Shown: piece by piece, positions 7,867 to 19,720 of the stretch
Position numbering within the stretch: position 1 is the stretch's first letter
Layout: every line of letters starts with the position of its first letter
Source: Rhodobacter sp. CACIA14H1
GTDB lineage: Bacteria; Pseudomonadota; Alphaproteobacteria; Rhodobacterales; Rhodobacteraceae
Direction of reading: 5' to 3'
DNA: 33,860 bases
NCBI GenBank assembly: GCA_000500915.1
Contig: AYNO01000023.1
Span: 1-33,860, forward strand
Notes under the pieces: model-generated
What the model was told of the DNA's origin: nothing
Database searches by the model: none
What the model saw: only the letters and a program-made list of their open reading frames with translations
Program-made: the position numbers and the translations under genes

Positions 7867-8298
7867 ATGCGTACGACGATTGTGATCTTGGCGGTTATCC
7901 TTGGCATGGCGGCGAGCCGCCTCATCGACATCTCGCCGTTCCAGCGCCAGTTCGAGGTGACGGTCGTCGAACTTTACGACATCCCCCGCACCTGCATGAC
8001 CGGCTTTCCGGGGCGCGATCGGACCAATCCCCCGGCACAAAGGATGTTCGGGTATTGCGGGGCGATCTACACCGACCTCGGCCTTTTCGCCGTGCGCCAG
8101 AGTTCGGTTTTCCCGAAACTCTTTGGCGACCGCGAAGGGATCATCGACGGGCTGAAGGAAGGCTGCCGGTATCGCATCTGGGTCAACCTGATCGGCAGGA
8201 TGCCAAATCCCGAGGCACGGCTGTCCAACCGCATCACCAAGACGATCTATCGGGCCGTACCTCTGGGCGACTGCCGCGGCGGCGCCGTGACCGGTTAG
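7867..8298 (+). CDS. small anchored or secreted protein of unknown function
   Basis: A 143-residue product beginning MRTTIVILAVILGMAAS, a hydrophobic N-terminal helix (about 4-18) that would act as an uncleaved anchor or signal peptide. The rest is soluble and contains four cysteines (in RTCMTG, GYCGAI, EGCRYR and GDCRGG), consistent with two disulfides in the periplasm. The start at 7867 is chosen because the hydrophobic segment begins directly there; longer in-frame extension overlaps the kinase gene. A TTGACA hexamer at 7796-7801 could be a -35 element, but its -10 is poor. I do not recognise the family. It sits between the kinase and the cox genes on the same strand. Confidence 0.6.
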   Translation: MRTTIVILAVILGMAASRLIDISPFQRQFEVTVVELYDIPRTCMTGFPGRDRTNPPAQRMFGYCGAIYTDLGLFAVRQSSVFPKLFGDREGIIDGLKEGCRYRIWVNLIGRMPNPEARLSNRITKTIYRAVPLGDCRGGAVTG

Positions 8299-8401
8299 GT
8301 CCGGTTCCGCCCCGCCCCTTCGCCCCCCTTCCTACGACCAATGGGCCATATCGGACCGCGCCCGCTCCGCCTAATCTGCCGCCCAAGGTGAGGAGACCAT
8401 C

Positions 8402-8923
8402 ATGCAGCTTAGCGATTTCCGCGAGATAAAGGCCGACCCCGCGACGGTCTGGGCCGCGATCCTGAACCCCGATGTCCTGAAGGAATGCGTCCCCGGCTGC
8501 GAAAGCATGTCGGGCAGCGTGGCCGACGGGTTCGAGGCCGTGGTGACACAGAAGGTCGGGCCGGTGAAGGCCACCTTCAAGGGGGCCGTGTCCTTCTCGG
8601 ACATCGTGGAGGGCCGGAGCCTGAAGATTTCGGGCGAGGGCAAGGGCGGCCCCGCCGGTTTCGCCAAGGGCGGCGCGGCGGTGACGCTGGAGCCGATGGA
8701 GGGCGGCACGCGGCTGTCCTACGAGGTGGATGCGTCGGTGGGCGGCAAGATCGCCCAGCTTGGCAGCCGCATCATCGACGGTTTCGCCAAGAAGATGGCG
8801 GATGAGTTCTTCACCCGGTTCCAGGCGGCGGTCGAAGGCCCCGCCGAAGAAGAGGTGGCCGAAGACGCCGCCGAGGGCGAGGGCGAGAAGAAGAAGGGCT
8901 GGTTCAAGCGGCTGATCGGCTGA
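8402..8923 (+). CDS. coxG: CoxG-family (SRPBCC) accessory protein of a CO-dehydrogenase-like enzyme
   Basis: A 173-residue protein with the START/SRPBCC fold of CoxG: opening MQLSDFREIKADPATVWAAILNPDVLKECVPGCESM, and central GGAAVTLEPMEGGTRLSYEVDASVGGKIAQLGSRIIDGF. After about residue 145 comes an acidic linker (EEEVAEDAAEGEGE) and a short Lys/Trp/Phe tail (KKKGWFKRLIG) that looks like a membrane-touching amphipathic end. CoxG proteins help couple CO dehydrogenases to the membrane. AGGAG lies 6 nt before the ATG. It heads the cox genes with a 48-bp gap to coxS. Confidence 0.9.
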   Translation: MQLSDFREIKADPATVWAAILNPDVLKECVPGCESMSGSVADGFEAVVTQKVGPVKATFKGAVSFSDIVEGRSLKISGEGKGGPAGFAKGGAAVTLEPMEGGTRLSYEVDASVGGKIAQLGSRIIDGFAKKMADEFFTRFQAAVEGPAEEEVAEDAAEGEGEKKKGWFKRLIG

Positions 8924-8971
8924 ACCGCGACAACGATTTACCCAGGTCAAATGGTCCAAGGGAGGACGACG

Positions 8972-9457
8972 ATGACGAAGGTCACGATGACGGTGAACGG
9001 CAAGACCGTCTCGGGCGAGGTGGAGGGGCGCACGCTCCTGTCCACCTTCCTGCGCGAGGGGCTGGGGCTGACCGGCACCCATGTCGGCTGCGATACCAGC
9101 CAGTGCGGCGCCTGCGTGGTGCATGTGGACGGCAAGGCCGTGAAATCCTGCACCACCTTCGCCGCCGATGTGGCGGGCGCACAGGTCAAGACGATCGAGG
9201 GGATGAACAATCCCGACGGGTCGCTGTCGGTCGTGCAGCAGGCGTTCCAGGACCATCACGGGCTTCAGTGCGGCTTCTGCACGCCGGGGATGGTGATGTC
9301 CTCCGCCGCGCTGCTGGCCGAGAACCCCAAGCCCACCGAGGCGGAGGTGCGCCACTATCTGGAAGGCAATATCTGCCGCTGCACGGGGTATCACAACATC
9401 GTCAAGGCGGTGCTGGCCGCGTCCGGTCAGGACGTGTCGTCGGTCGCTGCCGAATAA
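8972..9457 (+). CDS. coxS: CO-dehydrogenase-like small subunit, two [2Fe-2S] clusters
   Basis: A 161-residue iron-sulfur subunit of a molybdenum hydroxylase, passing electrons between the molybdenum centre and FAD. The plant-type ferredoxin cluster motif ([13 protein letters not shown], with a later Cys in SCTTF) is followed by the helical-bundle cluster motif ([12 protein letters not shown] ... [12 protein letters not shown]). The ATG at 8972 is preferred over the in-frame ATG at 8951 because AGGGAGGA lies 5-11 nt before it and the product then matches the usual 155-165 residue length. Gene order S-L-M is the one typical of form II enzymes. Confidence 0.93.
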   Translation: MTKVTMTVNGKTVSGEVEGRTLLSTFLREGLGLTGTHVGCDTSQCGACVVHVDGKAVKSCTTFAADVAGAQVKTIEGMNNPDGSLSVVQQAFQDHHGLQCGFCTPGMVMSSAALLAENPKPTEAEVRHYLEGNICRCTGYHNIVKAVLAASGQDVSSVAAE

Positions 9458-9479
9458 GCGGGTTCAGGGAGGGAACAAG

Positions 9480-11857
9480 ATGCCGAAGGATTACGGGATC
9501 GGCGCCAGCAGCAAGCGGCGCGAGGATGTGCGCTTCCTGTCGGGGCGCGGGGTCTATACCGATGACGTGGCGCTGCACGGTCAGACCTATGCGGTCTTCG
9601 TCCGGTCGAACGTGGCGCATGGGCGGATCAGGAAGATCGACACCGCTGCGGCGGCGGGGATGCCGGGTGTTCTGGCCATCTTCACCGGCGAGGATTTCAA
9701 GGATGTGGGCGGCAACCCGGCGGGCTGGCTGATCAACAGCCGCGACGGGACGCCCATGCGCGAACCCAAGCGCCCGGTGCTGGCGCATGGCAAGGTGCGC
9801 CATGTGGGCGACGCCTATGCGGCGGTGATCGCCGAGACCTATCAGCAGGCGAAGGATGCCGCCCAGCAACTGGCCGATGACAGCGACATCGAGGAACTGC
9901 CCGCCATCGTGGACATGCGCAAGGCGGTGGCCGATGCGTCCAACCGCGTGCATGACGAGATTCCGGACAACATCTGCTTCGACTGGGGCTGGATCGAGGA
10001 CAACCGCGCCGCCGTGGATGCGGCCTTCAAATCCGCGCCGCACATCACCACGCTGGAACTGGTGAACAACCGTCTGGTGCCGAACGCGATGGAGCCGCGT
10101 GCGTCCATCGGCGAATACAACCCCGGCACGGGCGATTACAAGCTGACGACGACCAGCCAGAACCCGCACCTGACGCGGCTTCTGGTGGCGGCCTTCGTCC
10201 TTGGGATCCCGGAGAACAAGCTGACCGTGGTCGCGCCCGATGTGGGCGGCGGCTTCGGGTCGAAGATCTATCACTACGGCGAAGAGGCGCTGGTTCTGGC
10301 GGCGGCCAAGAAGCTGGGCCGTCCCGTGCGCTGGACGGCGGAACGGACGGAAAGCTTCCTGACCGATGCGCATGGCCGCGACCATGTGACGAAGATCGAA
10401 CTGGCCAGCACCAAGGATGGCGAGATCCTCGCGATCCGGACGGAAACGCTGGCGAATGTGGGGGCGTATCTGTCGAACTTCTCGACCGCGACGCCGACCT
10501 TCCTGCACGGCACGCTGATGGCCGGCCCCTACAAGGTGCCGCATGTCTATGTGAACGTGAAGACCGTCTTCACCAACACCGCCCCCGTCGATGCCTATCG
10601 CGGTGCGGGTCGTCCCGAAGCCACGTTCAGCATCGAACGCATCGTGGACAAGATGTGCCGCGAGCTGAACCTCGACCCGTTCGAGGTGCGGCGGAAGAAC
10701 CTGATCCAGCCGGACCAGTTCCCCTACACCACGCCGGTCGGCCTCGTGTACGACACCGGCAACTATCAGGCGACGCTGGACAAGCTGATCGAACTGGCCG
10801 ACGTGGCGGGCTTCGACAAGCGGGCTGCGGCGTCCAAGGCGAAGGGCAAGCTGCGCGGGATGGGGCTTTCGACCTGGATCGAGGCCTGCGGGATCGCGCC
10901 GTCGAACCTTGTGGGTGTCCTCGGCTCCCGCGTCGGTCTCTATGACGCGGCGACGGTTCGGGTGAACGCGACCGGCAATATCAGCGTCATGACCGGGGCG
11001 CATAGCCACGGGCAGGGGCATGAGACGGTCTTTGCGCAGATCGTGGCGGAAAAGCTGGGCATCCCCGAATCCTCGGTCGAGATCGTGCATGGCGACACGT
11101 CGAAGATTCCCTTCGGCATGGGCTCTTACGGGTCGCGCTCGCTGGCGGTCTGCGGATCGGCGATGAACCGGGCGGTGGACAAGATCATCGCCAAGGGCAA
11201 GAAGATCGCGGCCCATATGCTGGAAGCGGCGGAAGGCGACATCACCTTTGCCGACGGCAAGTTCAGCGTGGCGGGACCGACAAGGCCAAGACCTTCGGGG
11301 AAATCGCCTTCAGCGCCTATGTCCCGCATAACTACCCGCTGGAGACGCTGGAGCCGGGGCTGGAGGAGACGGCCTTCTACGATCCCGCCAACTTCACCTA
11401 TCCCGCCGGGGCCTATCTCTGCGAGGTCGAGGTGGACCCCGAAACCGGCAAGGTCGACATCGCCTCCTTCACCTGCGCAGACGATTTCGGCCATGTGATG
11501 AACCCAATGATCGTCGAGGGCCAGGTGCATGGCGGCGTGGGGCAGGGGATCGGGCAGGCGCTGCTGGAGAACACGTCCTACGACGAGAACGGCCAGCTTC
11601 TGACCGCGTCCTACATGGATTACGCCATGCCGCGTGCGGATGACGTGCCCTTCTACACGGTGGACCATTCCTGCGTCACACCCTGCACCCACAACCCGCT
11701 GGGGGTGAAGGGCTGCGGCGAGGCCGGGGCCATCGGGTCGCCGCCTGCGGTGGTCAATGCGGTGATCGACGCGCTGCACCGTGGCGGTCATACGCATGTG
11801 AAGCATATCGACATGCCCGTGTCTCCGGCGCGGGTGTGGTCGGCGATCAACGGTTGA
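9480..11857 (+). pseudogene. coxL: form II CO-dehydrogenase-like large (molybdenum) subunit, one-base frameshift
   Basis: Molybdopterin-binding catalytic subunit of the xanthine dehydrogenase family, 792 residues if repaired. GIGASSKRREDVRFLSGRGVYTDD is the usual start, AYRGAGR at residues 372-378 is the form II active-site signature (form I CO dehydrogenases have AYRCSFR), and the C-terminal [18 protein letters not shown] holds the conserved catalytic Glu. At 11273-11275 one G is missing: the frame leaves ...DGKFSVAG and would run on as out-of-frame sequence to 11498. The correct frame resumes at [17 protein letters not shown] and continues to 11857. The loss falls in a G run (GGGG to GGG), a typical sequencing error site. 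Substrate is unproven; many form II proteins do not oxidise CO efficiently. Confidence 0.9.
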
Positions 11858-11870
11858 GGGGGGAACGACC

Positions 11871-12659
11871 ATGCACAACTTTGACTTCGTGAAACCCGCG
11901 ACCATCGCCGATGCGGTCAAGGCGCTGTCGGCCGAGGGGGCGCAGGCCCTTTCGGGCGGCCAGACCCTGACGCCCACGCTGAAGCAGCGTCTGGCGGCGC
12001 CTTCGGTTCTGGTGTCCCTGACGGGGATTGCCGAGATGAAGGGCGTCTGCATGGGGGATGACGGCCTGTCCATCGGCGCGGCCACCACCCATGCGACCGT
12101 GGCCAAAGAGGCTGCGGCGCATTACCCCGCGCTGGCCAAGCTGGCGGGGGGGATCGGTGATCCGGCGGTCAGGAACCGCGGGACCATCGGCGGGTCCATC
12201 GCCAACAACGACCCTGCCGCCTGCTATCCGGCGGGCGTGCTGGGGTCGGGTGCGACGGTGGTGACGAACCGCCGCAAGATCGCGGCGGATGACTACTTCC
12301 AGGGCCTGTTCACCACCGCGCTGGAGGAAGGCGAGATCGTCACGGGCGTGACCTTCCCCATCCCGCAGAAGGCGGCCTATGTGAAGTTCAACCAGCCCGC
12401 ATCGCGTTTCGCGCTGACGGGGGTCTTCGTCGCCAAATTCGCCGATGGCGTGCGGGTGGCGGTGACGGGGGCGTCGAATGACGGCGTGTTCCGCTGGACC
12501 GAAGCCGAGAAGGCGCTGTCGGCCAACTTCTCGGCCTCGGCCGTGGCGGGGCTGACGGTGTCGGCGGACGGGCTGATCGGCGACCTGCACGGGACGCCGG
12601 CCTATCGGGCGAACCTGATCAAGGTGCTGACCAAGCGGGCGGTCGAAGCGGCGCATTGA
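11871..12659 (+). CDS. coxM: CO-dehydrogenase-like medium (FAD) subunit
   Basis: A 262-residue FAD-binding subunit of the molybdenum hydroxylase. FAD motifs are visible: SGGQTLTPTLKQRL near the start and AGGIGDPAVRNRGTIGGSIANND at about 90-110, followed by the CO_deh_flav_C domain (FALTGVFVAKFADGVRVAVTGAS). Length is slightly below the 280-290 residues of form I CoxM but normal for form II. It lies 13 bp after coxL with a GGGGGGAA ribosome site, the last gene of the set, and is followed by a convincing terminator. Confidence 0.93.
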   Translation: MHNFDFVKPATIADAVKALSAEGAQALSGGQTLTPTLKQRLAAPSVLVSLTGIAEMKGVCMGDDGLSIGAATTHATVAKEAAAHYPALAKLAGGIGDPAVRNRGTIGGSIANNDPAACYPAGVLGSGATVVTNRRKIAADDYFQGLFTTALEEGEIVTGVTFPIPQKAAYVKFNQPASRFALTGVFVAKFADGVRVAVTGASNDGVFRWTEAEKALSANFSASAVAGLTVSADGLIGDLHGTPAYRANLIKVLTKRAVEAAH

Positions 12660-12676
12660 TCGGTTCGGAGTAAGGA

Positions 12677-12707
12677 AGGGGGCGGTCTGGAAACGGGCCG
12701 CCCTTTT
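12677..12707 (+). terminator. Rho-independent terminator after coxM
   Basis: GGGCGGTC (12680-12687) pairs with GGCCGCCC (12696-12703; one G-T wobble) around an 8-nt loop, and TTTT follows at 12704-12707. It lies 20 bp after the coxM stop codon, ending the coxG-S-L-M unit. Confidence 0.7.
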
Positions 12708-12723
12708 CGCTTTTGGTCCGGGC

Positions 12724-12772
12724 GCAACGGTCAGTTCGGGACCGTGGCCCAAAGCCACGCCCGCGCACGACC
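12724..12772 (+). repeat. dispersed hairpin repeat, copy B
   Basis: GCAACGGTCAGT (12724-12735), then stem-loop CGTGGC-CCAAA-GCCACG (12743-12759), then CCGCGCACGACC. Leader and hairpin match copies A and C, but the second hairpin seen in A and C has decayed. The stretch 12660-12895 holds only the coxM terminator and this repeat. Confidence 0.65.
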
Positions 12773-12895
12773 TCCCTGCGCGTCCACGGGCCGCGCGTTC
12801 GGCGGGGAAATCGTCCACTGGCGCCTTTCGCAGGCCTTTGCACTCGATGAAAGGGCCCTAAACCGACGGGACCAGTCCTGGATGACCGCGCCGCC

Positions 12896-13579
12896 TCACC
12901 CGTTCTCCGGCATCAACCGGTCGAAACTCGCCTCCTGCGCGATCAGCACCGCCTGCGTCCGGCTCTGCACGCCCAGCTTGCGCATGATGGCCGTCACATG
13001 CGCCTTCACCGTCGTCTCGGCAATCGACAGCTCATAGGCGATCTGCTTGTTCAGCATCCCCTCGCAGATCAGCTGCAATATCTTCGCCTGCTGCCGCGTC
13101 AGCAGCGCCAGCCGCGAAATCGCATCCTCCCGCTGGCTTGCCGGCGCATTCGGGTCGGCCTGCGGCACGAACCCCTCCGGCACGAACCCCTCGCCCGCCC
13201 GGATCGCATCGAAGGCCGCCTTGAACACCTCGCGCCGCGAATGTTTCGGCACGAACCCCGCCGCCCCCGCCCGCAGCGCCGCCCCGATCACGCGGTTGTC
13301 CGCCAGCGACGACACCACCACGACCGGCACCTCCCCCGCCGTGGCCCGCAGCCGGATCAACCCGTCCAGCCCGTTCACATCCGGCAGGTTCAGGTCCAGC
13401 ACCACCACATCCGGCAGGGGCGAAATCTCCAGCCGCGCCAGCGCGGTTTCCAGCCGGTCCGCCGTCTCGATCCCGTCGATCCCGGCCACGGCCCGCAGCG
13501 TCATGGACAGCGCATCGCAGAACAGCGGATGGTCATCCACGATCAGGGCCGAAGAAAGCCTGCGCTGCGATCCGTCCAT
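12896..13579 (-). CDS. LuxR-family (NarL/ErdR-like) response regulator
   Basis: A 227-residue two-component regulator. The receiver domain (about 10-125) has the acidic pair in ALIVDDHPLFCDAL, phospho-acceptor Asp62 (VVVLDLNLPDVNG) and the conserved Lys in GFVPKHSR. The C-terminal LuxR DNA-binding domain (from about 160: LTRQQAKILQLICEGMLNKQIAYELSIAETTVKAHVTAIMRKLGV) is complete. The ATG at 13579 follows a GGAGGG site; the frame is open further upstream but without family similarity. No kinase is adjacent on its strand, so the NahK-like kinase across the cox genes is the natural partner, as ErcS'-type kinases and LuxR-type ErbR/ErdR regulators are neighbours in other bacteria. It runs towards the cox genes. 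Confidence 0.92.
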   Translation of the reverse strand: MDGSQRRLSSALIVDDHPLFCDALSMTLRAVAGIDGIETADRLETALARLEISPLPDVVVLDLNLPDVNGLDGLIRLRATAGEVPVVVVSSLADNRVIGAALRAGAAGFVPKHSRREVFKAAFDAIRAGEGFVPEGFVPQADPNAPASQREDAISRLALLTRQQAKILQLICEGMLNKQIAYELSIAETTVKAHVTAIMRKLGVQSRTQAVLIAQEASFDRLMPENG

Positions 13580-13744
13580 CGGTGCCCTCCTCTCCCCCGT
13601 CGCCACGCTAGCAGCCCTGCCCCCGCCCGCCAACCGCGCCAAAGGTCGAAGGCCCGCGCAGCTTTCCGCCCGCTCCGCCGCCCCCCGCTTCCCCCGCCCC
13701 CCGCCTCCCGCTATCACGCCGGGCAGGACGACAAAGGACCCCCC

Positions 13745-14197
13745 ATGCTCAGCCGCCGCGCCCTCCTCGCCCTCGCCCTCCCCGCAGCCCTCGCCGCCTG
13801 CGGCAGCCCCCGCCGCGACGACGTCAGCCGCAGCCCGCAGGGCCCGGCTGAAATCAACCGCCTGATCACGAAATACGCCCGCATCTACGACATTCCCGAA
13901 AGCCTGATCCACGAAACCGTGCAGCGCGAAAGCGGCTACAACCCCGCCGCCCGCAACGGGCCCTATTACGGGCTGATGCAGATCCACCCCCAGACCGCCC
14001 GCACCATGGGCTTCCGGGGCGACCCGTCCGAACTGCTGGATGCCGAAACCAACCTGGTCTATGCGGGCAAATACCTGCGCGGCGCATGGCTCGTCTCCCG
14101 CGGCAGCCACCGCCGCGCCCATGACTGGTATCGCCGCGGCTATTACTACGAGGCCAAGCGCATGGGGCTTCTGGAAGAAACCGGCCTGCGCTCCTAG
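13745..14197 (+). CDS. lytic transglycosylase lipoprotein (SLT domain)
   Basis: A 150-residue precursor. A lipoprotein signal MLSRRALLALALPAALAAC with lipobox LAAC (Cys19) directs it to the periplasm. The SLT fold spans about 38-130: catalytic Glu62 in QRESGYNPAA, then GLMQIHPQTARTMGF and NLVYAGKYLR. This class cleaves peptidoglycan glycan strands with formation of 1,6-anhydro-muramic acid. It is short, just a signal plus the catalytic core, with no binding domains. It is divergent from the LuxR regulator (165-bp gap, no site recognised) and convergent with the MttB gene, with which it shares the stop sequence CTAG. Confidence 0.9.
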   Translation: MLSRRALLALALPAALAACGSPRRDDVSRSPQGPAEINRLITKYARIYDIPESLIHETVQRESGYNPAARNGPYYGLMQIHPQTARTMGFRGDPSELLDAETNLVYAGKYLRGAWLVSRGSHRRAHDWYRRGYYYEAKRMGLLEETGLRS

Positions 14198-15729
14198 TAC
14201 CACATATCGTCCACGGCCGCCTTCTTCCGTGCCACGAAGGACTCCAGCGCCTCGCGCATCCCCGCCTCCATCGGCGGCGCCTCGAACTCCGCCAGCCGCT
14301 GCTTCCAGGCGCGGTTGGCGCGGGTGGCCGCATCAGTGGACCCCGCCGCCTCCCATTTCTCGAAGGGCTCGTTGTCCGACAGCTCGCTGTCCCAGAAGGC
14401 CGTCTCGTAATGCGCCATGGTATGCGAACAGCCGAAGAAATGGTTGCCCGGCCCCACCTCGGCAAAGGCATCGACGGCCAGCTGGTCGTCATCCACCTTC
14501 ACCCCGTCCAGATAGGAATGCAGCGCCCCGCAGAGATCCGCATCCAGCATGAACTTCTCGTAGGACATCGACAGAAGACCATCCAGGAACCCGGCCGAAT
14601 GCAGGATGAAATTCGCCCCGCAATGGATGGCGGCCAGCATCGACATCGTCCCTTCCGTCATCGCCTGCGCGTCAGGCAGTTTCGACGTGGTGAAATTCCC
14701 CGAACAGCGCAGCGGCAGGTTCAACCGGCGGCACAACTGCCCGATCACCATCGATCCGATCGCAGGCTCCGGCGTGCCGAAGGTGGGACTGCCCGACCGC
14801 AGACTCATGGACGACAGGAAGTTGCCAAAGACCACCGGCGCACCCTTCCGCTCCAGCTGGGTCAACGCACAGCCCGCCATCGTCTCGGCCAGAGACTGCG
14901 CGATGGCCCCGGCATTGGTCACCGGCCCCATGGCGCCGCCCAGGATGAAGGGCACCACCACCGCCGCCTGACCCGCCCGCGCATAGGCCCGCAAGCTGCG
15001 CGTCATCGTCCCGTCCCAGACCAGCGGCGAATTGACGTTCACATTGCCGAGGATCACGCAGTTCCGATCGACGAAATCCCGCCCGAACACGATCCGCGCC
15101 ATGTCGATGCTGTCCTCCGCCCGCTCCTCCGCCGTCACCGACCCCATGAAGGGCCGGTCGCTCAGCGTCAGATGGGCCAGCACCATGTCCAGATGCCGCT
15201 TGTTCACGGCCACATCCGTGGGCTCGCAGATCGTCCCGCCCGAATGGTGGAAGTTGGGGCTCGCCTGCGCCAGCATGATGAAGTTGCGGAAATCCTCCAG
15301 CGTCCCGAAGCGCCGCCCCTTGTCGAGGTCCATGACAAAGGGGCTGCCATAGGCGGGCGCAAAGACGACCGACTTCCCCCCGATCACCACCGACCGCGCC
15401 GGATTGCGCGCGTGCTGCACGAACTCCGCAGGGGCACTGGCCAGCACCTCCCGCAGCATCCCCGGCGGAAACCGCACCAGCACCCCCGAAACCTCCGCCC
15501 CCGCCCGCTTCCAATGCTCCAGCGCCACGGGATCATCGCGGAACTCGATCCCCGTCTCTGCAAGGATCCGGTCCGCCGCCCGCTCGATCCGGATCAGGTT
15601 TTCCTCCGACAGGATGTCATAGGTCGGGATGTTCCGCAGGATGTAGGGCCGCCCCACCCGCGCCCCCTTGCGTGACCGCTCCGCCGCCCGCGCCGACCGC
15701 CCCGCCCGCTGATGCCGAACCTCGTCCAT
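14194..15729 (-). CDS. trimethylamine methyltransferase (MttB) family protein, non-pyrrolysine type
   Basis: A 511-residue barrel protein of the MttB superfamily (IPTYDILSEENLIRIERAADRILAETGIEF; HHSGGTICEPTDVAVNKRHLDMVLAHLTLSDRPFMGS; CGANFILHSAGFLDGLLSMSYEKFMLDADLCGAL). The frame is uninterrupted, so there is no internal amber codon for pyrrolysine. Such relatives demethylate glycine betaine, proline betaine, carnitine and similar amines, passing the methyl group to a corrinoid protein. No corrinoid protein (MttC-like) or activase is next to it, so the substrate cannot be inferred. The stop TAG overlaps the TAG of the lytic transglycosylase gene in the palindrome CTAG. Confidence 0.88.
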   Translation of the reverse strand: MDEVRHQRAGRSARAAERSRKGARVGRPYILRNIPTYDILSEENLIRIERAADRILAETGIEFRDDPVALEHWKRAGAEVSGVLVRFPPGMLREVLASAPAEFVQHARNPARSVVIGGKSVVFAPAYGSPFVMDLDKGRRFGTLEDFRNFIMLAQASPNFHHSGGTICEPTDVAVNKRHLDMVLAHLTLSDRPFMGSVTAEERAEDSIDMARIVFGRDFVDRNCVILGNVNVNSPLVWDGTMTRSLRAYARAGQAAVVVPFILGGAMGPVTNAGAIAQSLAETMAGCALTQLERKGAPVVFGNFLSSMSLRSGSPTFGTPEPAIGSMVIGQLCRRLNLPLRCSGNFTTSKLPDAQAMTEGTMSMLAAIHCGANFILHSAGFLDGLLSMSYEKFMLDADLCGALHSYLDGVKVDDDQLAVDAFAEVGPGNHFFGCSHTMAHYETAFWDSELSDNEPFEKWEAAGSTDAATRANRAWKQRLAEFEAPPMEAGMREALESFVARKKAAVDDMWY

Positions 15730-15822
15730 GCCGACCCTCCATTCCCCAGGCCACAGCAGACGCGGCCCTTCCCGGAAAGTCAGGCCCGATCACGACAGCA
15801 ATGGGATGAAAAACGCCCCGGC

Positions 15823-15940
15823 CTTCATCCGTTCCCAAATATCCTCTGGGGGTCCGGGGGGCGAAGCGCCCCCGGCGCTGCCTGCGCGGGCCTTGCCCGC
15901 GCAGGCAAACCAAAGGGAACGCGCCGCGCCTGCGCGGCGC
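15823..15940. repeat. AAATATCC hairpin repeat copy 1 with three stacked hairpins
   Basis: From 15823 CTTCATCCGTTC..CAAATATCCTC leads into CCGGGGGGCGAAGCGCCCCCGG (15854-15875 hairpin with GAA loop), then GCCTGCGCGGGC-CTT-GCCCGCGCAGGC (15880-15906, 12-bp perfect stem), then GCGCCGCGC-CT-GCGCGGCGC (15921-15940). It fills the gap between the pgm stop and the MttB start and probably ends the glycogen operon transcript. Copy 2 (21161) is nearly identical in its first 55 bp. Confidence 0.7.
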
Positions 15941-15959
15941 TCCGCTTTGCAACCGCGGG

Positions 15960-19716
<3,757 letters not shown>

Positions 19717-19720
<4 letters not shown>

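Noticed and set aside
9402-11216. A 604-codon minus-strand frame across coxL
   Set aside because: Mirror frame of coxL, which has all family motifs on the plus strand.
9480-11857. True aerobic (form I) CO dehydrogenase
   Set aside because: The active-site loop reads AYRGAGR, not AYRCSFR, and gene order is S-L-M, so it is the form II type with unproven CO oxidation.
14194-14196. The TAG at the MttB end as a pyrrolysine codon
   Set aside because: In pyrrolysine enzymes the amber codon is internal, near two-thirds of the gene. Here a 511-residue full-length protein precedes it and it is the real stop.
13580-14203. Upstream extension of the LuxR regulator frame
   Set aside because: No similarity to any domain, overlaps the lytic transglycosylase gene on the other strand; ATG at 13579 has a good ribosome site.
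15854-15940. Stacked hairpins as a CRISPR array
   Set aside because: The three stems have different sequences and no unit repeats with constant spacers.
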